From Aureococcus anophagefferens (lineage: Eukaryota; Sar; Pelagophyceae; Pelagomonadales; Pelagomonadaceae): a DNA stretch of 63,937 nt. Positions 61,201 to 63,937 of this stretch are shown one piece after another. Below the pieces are notes generated by a model that made no database searches, was not told the DNA's origin, and worked only from the letters and a program-made list of their open reading frames with translations. How positions within the stretch are numbered: position 1 is the first letter of the stretch; the number at the start of each line of letters is the position of its first letter. A program made the position numbers and the translations under genes. The stretch covers positions 1,662,876-1,726,812 of the forward strand of contig NW_008705563.1 of assembly GCF_000186865.1 (NCBI RefSeq). Direction: 5' to 3'.

Positions 61201-63937
61201 CGGCGCGGCGCTGAACCCGAGCGACGGCGTCGAGTACACGACCGCGCTCTCGGAGTTCGCCGTGAACCCGCACGGCGACAGCGCCGGCGGCCTCGCGGCG
61301 ACGTCCGACACCGTGCGCTTCGACCTGGGCACGGACGACGGCTCGGGGGACGCGGCGTCGGCCGCGCGGCGGCGCCACCGGCGGCGGCGGCGGCGCCTCG
61401 CGAACTCGACGGCGACGCTGCGGAACGCGAACGAGAGCGTCGCCGTCGCGCCCAACGGCACGGCCGCGGCGAACGCGACGGAGCTCACGAACGTGACCCT
61501 CACGATCCCCGGGACCGTGCCGTCGCCGCCCAAGTTCCCGCCGTGGATGCTCGTCAAGAACGTGTCGTGCCTCTGCGGCGTCGTCGAGAACATCACGGTG
61601 ACGTGCCCGGACAACTCGACGGAGGTGCTGGCGTGCGACGGCACCAAGGGCGAGCACCAGCTGCGCTGCGGCAGCGAGGAGACGGCGTGCTCCGTCTGGG
61701 ACAGCGCGCTCGCGGGCTGGGTCGTGCCCGCGGGCTGCGCGATGGTCGAGGGCGACGAGGGCGAGTCGGTCTGCGAGTGCGGCCTCGAGGCCGGGAGCGC
61801 CGACTTCTCGACGAAGGACGAGGCGACGCCGAGCTACGGGGCCTACGTCGCCGGCTTCACGACCGTGCCGGACCTAAGCCGCGCGCTCATGATGATCATG
61901 TCGCTCGCGGGCGTGCTCGCCGTCGTGCTCCTCTTCGCGGCCTGGGGCGCCCACCGGGACCGGCGCGACGAGAAGCGCGAGGCGGACCCGGACCTGCTCG
62001 TGACCGCGGACCTCGTGATCCCCGAGGACGCGGAGGCCGACGTGCCCCTCGGCGAGTACGCCGCGGCCGCGCTCGACCGGCGCACGGAGGTCGTCTTCCT
62101 GCGCAAGGACTGGGCCCACTACCGCAACGTGCTCGCGCTGGGCCACCCCGTGCTCAACATCATCTACTCCCACGAGGACGTGGCCCGGTCGTCGCGCGCG
62201 CTCGCCTTCGGCTTCGAGCTCCTGGGCTTCATGGTCGCGATCGCGCTCGAGGTCCAGTTCTCGTACCCGGAGGTGCCCTGCGACACGTTCGCGGACCGCG
62301 CGCGGTGCCTCCAGGACAAGACGCTCTTCGGCAACGAGCTCTGCGAGTGGGACCCCTGCGCGTCCCTCGAGGGCGCGTGCTACGTCATCGAGCCCGAGGG
62401 CGACACGCACTCGCCGGAGCACTACGTCATGCTGCTCGTGGTCATGACGCTGCTCCTGCCGCTCATCGCGGGCTTCGAGTACGTCACGGAGGAGTACCTC
62501 TTCAAGCCCGTGCCCGAGGAGTTCAAGCGCTTCGCGGCGTGCTGCGGCTGGAAGTCCAAGGCCTCCGCGAAGCCCGCGTCGCCCTCCGCGAAGTCGTGGC
62601 GGTTCTCGACGGTGCCGATGTCCCGCCCGTCCTTCGCCTGGGGCAAGAAGGCGCCGCCCCTGGCCAAGGCCGAAGCGGACGGCGGCGAGCCGGAGGTCGA
62701 CGAGGCCGAGGCGCTGCCCCTCGACGGCGGCGACGACGCGGGCGCCGCCGCGGCGGCGCCCGAGCCGCCCGTCGAGAACTGCGCCTACTGCGGCGCCGAC
62801 GGCGCGCCGCTCCGGTGCTCGCGGTGCCTCCGCGTCCGCTACTGCGGCCCCGCGTGCCAGTCGGCCCACTGGGGCGCGCATCGGAAGCAGTGCAGCGCGC
62901 CAGCCGCGGCGGACGCGGGCGGCGCGCCGCCGGCGCCCGACGACGAGGCGGCGCCCCGCAAGAAGAAGAAGCAGAAGGACGGCGACGAGTCGGCGCCCGA
63001 GGAGGACGACGAGGAGAAGAAGCGGCGCCGGCGCGAGCGGAGGGAGCGGAAGCAGGCGGAAGCCGAGTCGGCGCCGGAGGACGACGAGGAGAAGCAACGG
63101 CGCCGGCGCGAGCGGAGGGAGCGGAAGCAGGCGGAAGCCGAGTCGGCGCCCGAGGAGGACGAGGAGGAGAAGAAGCGGCGCCGGCGCGAGCGGAGGGAGC
63201 GGAAGCAGGCGGAGGCCGAGTCGGCGCCCGAGGAGGACGACGAGGAGAAGCAGCGGCGGCGGCGCGAGCGGAGGGAGCGGAAGAAGCGCGAGCAAGAGGG
63301 CGCGGCGGCGAGCCCGACGAGCGACGACGGCGCCGGCGACTTCGCCGAGCCCCAGCCCGGGTGCGACGACCTCTTCTCCGGCGACCACGCGGCGCGCGAG
63401 GACGCCGACGAGCGCGCGGTCTGCGTCGGCGGCGCCTGCGGCCTCGTCGACTTCAACGACGCGACGACCGCGGCGCCGGAGCCCGACGACGACGGCGGGG
63501 AGCCCGCGCCGCCGGCGGCCTTCGCCGAGGGGCCCGGCGCGGACCGCGGGCCCGAGGAGGACGACGCGTTCTCCGGCGCGGCCCACGGCCCGAGCGACGA
63601 CGCCGGCGACGCCGACGAGCGCCCCGCCTGCGGCTGGGGGGCCTGCGGCGTCGGGTCGGCCTTCGGCGACGCGCCCGAGCCCGAGCCCGAGGGCGTCCTC
63701 GTCGTCGACGACGACCGCGGCGTCGCGGAGCTCGCCAAGGCCGCCGAGGCCGAGGAGGCCGACGAGCCGGCGCCGCTGGCGGCCCCGCCGCCGCCGCCGG
63801 CGGCGCCGGAGCCCGCGAGGCCGCCGAAGCCGCCGGGCTTCTTCGCGCGGCTCCGGCGCCGCGTCGGCCGCGGCCACTCCAAGGTCGAGGTCGCCGACTT
63901 CGAGCCGACGGTCGCGCCGCCGCCCGCGTCGCCCTGC
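46286..63937 (+). CDS. Giant polycystin-1-like multidomain membrane protein (partial, runs off right edge)
   Basis: Exons 46286-46729, 46806-47786, 47855-48535 and 48671 to the edge give at least 5,790 codons. The order of nucleotide blocks is: signal peptide; Ser-Tyr-rich linker; two galactose-binding-like modules with Cys-rich inserts (46600-48430); PAN-like Cys module (48671-48960); four LamG domains (49058-51640); Ser-Tyr-rich tract; VCBS/FG-GAP repeats with DVDGDGD motifs (52690-55540) surrounding a kringle (53827-54100) and a fibronectin-II module (~54375-54570); four similar beta-domains with a ShK-like module (55613-57385); SEA-like domain (57580-58020); REJ-like region (58425-60300); GPS-like Cys motif (61560-61800); three membrane spans (61885, 62197, 62425); and a MYND finger (62779-62895). 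Single frame throughout exon 4. Likely a surface receptor or channel relative. Confidence 0.8.
46571..47396 (+). repeat. Tandem duplicated module, copy 1
   Basis: Copy 1 of a ~0.8-kb coding duplication in the giant gene. It spans an SY-rich start, intron 46730-46805 (76 nt) and the galactose-binding-like domain. The distance to copy 2 is 1,057 bp before the intron and 1,049 bp after it, because the introns differ by 8 nt. Confidence 0.9.
47628..48431 (+). repeat. Tandem duplicated module, copy 2
   Basis: Copy 2 of the module, nearly identical to copy 1. Its intron is 47787-47854 (68 nt). Differences between the copies are concentrated in the intron; coding changes are few, e.g. HLSQ versus NLAQ near the end. 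Confidence 0.9.
49058..51640 (+). repeat. Four tandem LamG-encoding repeats
   Basis: Units start at 49058, 49743, 50398 and 51066, each opening STLV(A/S)(H/Y)YSFD and containing DGDWHHYC(H/L)TY or DGEWHHYCLTY with a closing DE(V/L)Y(I/V)Y(A/S)SALD. Units 1-3 are very similar at DNA level; unit 4 is more diverged. They encode laminin-G-like jelly rolls. Confidence 0.9.
51655..51945 (+). repeat. Ser-Tyr-rich coding microsatellite
   Basis: TCCTACAGCTACTCGTAC-like units encode SYSYSYA(E/L/G)S repeats after the fourth LamG domain. Shorter tracts occur at 46520-46600, 47385-47420 and 48430-48515. A Tyr-rich linker could be crosslinked or adhesive; that is inference. Confidence 0.85.
62985..63290 (+). 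repeat. ~78-bp in-frame tandem repeat (charged)
   Basis: Four units of about 25 residues, with the core EEKxRRRRERRERKQAEAESAP, follow the MYND finger. They probably form a charged helical rod on the cytosolic side. Confidence 0.85.

Overview
This window looks like nuclear DNA from a compact, very GC-rich eukaryotic alga. The best fit is a stramenopile, most likely a pelagophyte such as Aureococcus anophagefferens. I infer this from several features: short GT-AG and apparent GC-AG introns; plastid presequences with a Phe at the expected cleavage site (AGAFVAP, GIDAFQG); an intron-bearing tRNA; a ciliary kinesin subunit; NOP58; a complex III hinge protein; Ser-Tyr-rich and Pro/Thr-rich surface proteins; and three ~200-nt introns that have the structure of introner transposons. 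The taxon is an inference, not a database result. Two 50-N assembly gaps are present (26170-26219 and 40364-40413).

I count about 25 protein genes and one tRNA in 64 kb. Neighbouring genes often alternate strands. Convergent stops can lie as close as 13 nt, and divergent starts are often about 200 nt apart. Left part (1-19 kb): a partial gene, an aldo/keto reductase, a tRNA, a DExH RNA helicase (two frame breaks), an anoctamin/TMEM16 protein, a plastid-targeted protein, and a 2,264-residue megasynthase. The megasynthase reads KAS III - ACP - condensation - PCP - heterocyclization-like - adenylation - PCP - thioesterase. Its adenylation pocket resembles the cysteine code, so a thiazoline-type product is predicted.

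Middle part (19-46 kb): mostly housekeeping genes. These are a GT4-like glycosyltransferase with an introner, a p47/UBX protein, an L-rhamnose mutarotase, a J-protein, a SET methyltransferase, a plastid bestrophin-like channel, an ankyrin protein, UQCRH, a Tudor/DOT1-like methyltransferase, a SAM-TM-paraoxonase fusion, NOP58, a ubiquitin protease, a second ankyrin protein, a GT41-like glycosyltransferase, an inositol polyphosphate 5-phosphatase and the kinesin-II subunit KAP3. The last two are divergent neighbours, and each carries a 211-nt introner of one family. A TIR-bounded element full of CCGGAACA motifs lies at 25.7-26.4 kb.

Right part (46.3 kb to the edge): one giant gene, at least 5,790 codons, open at the window end. 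It encodes a secreted/membrane protein with duplicated galactose-binding-like modules, four LamG domains, VCBS-type repeats, kringle and fibronectin-II modules, a ShK-like module, SEA-like and REJ-like regions, a GPS-like cysteine motif, three membrane spans and a MYND zinc finger. This is a polycystin-1-like layout. The strongest candidates for something undescribed are the KAS III-primed NRPS, the introner set and this giant receptor-like protein.
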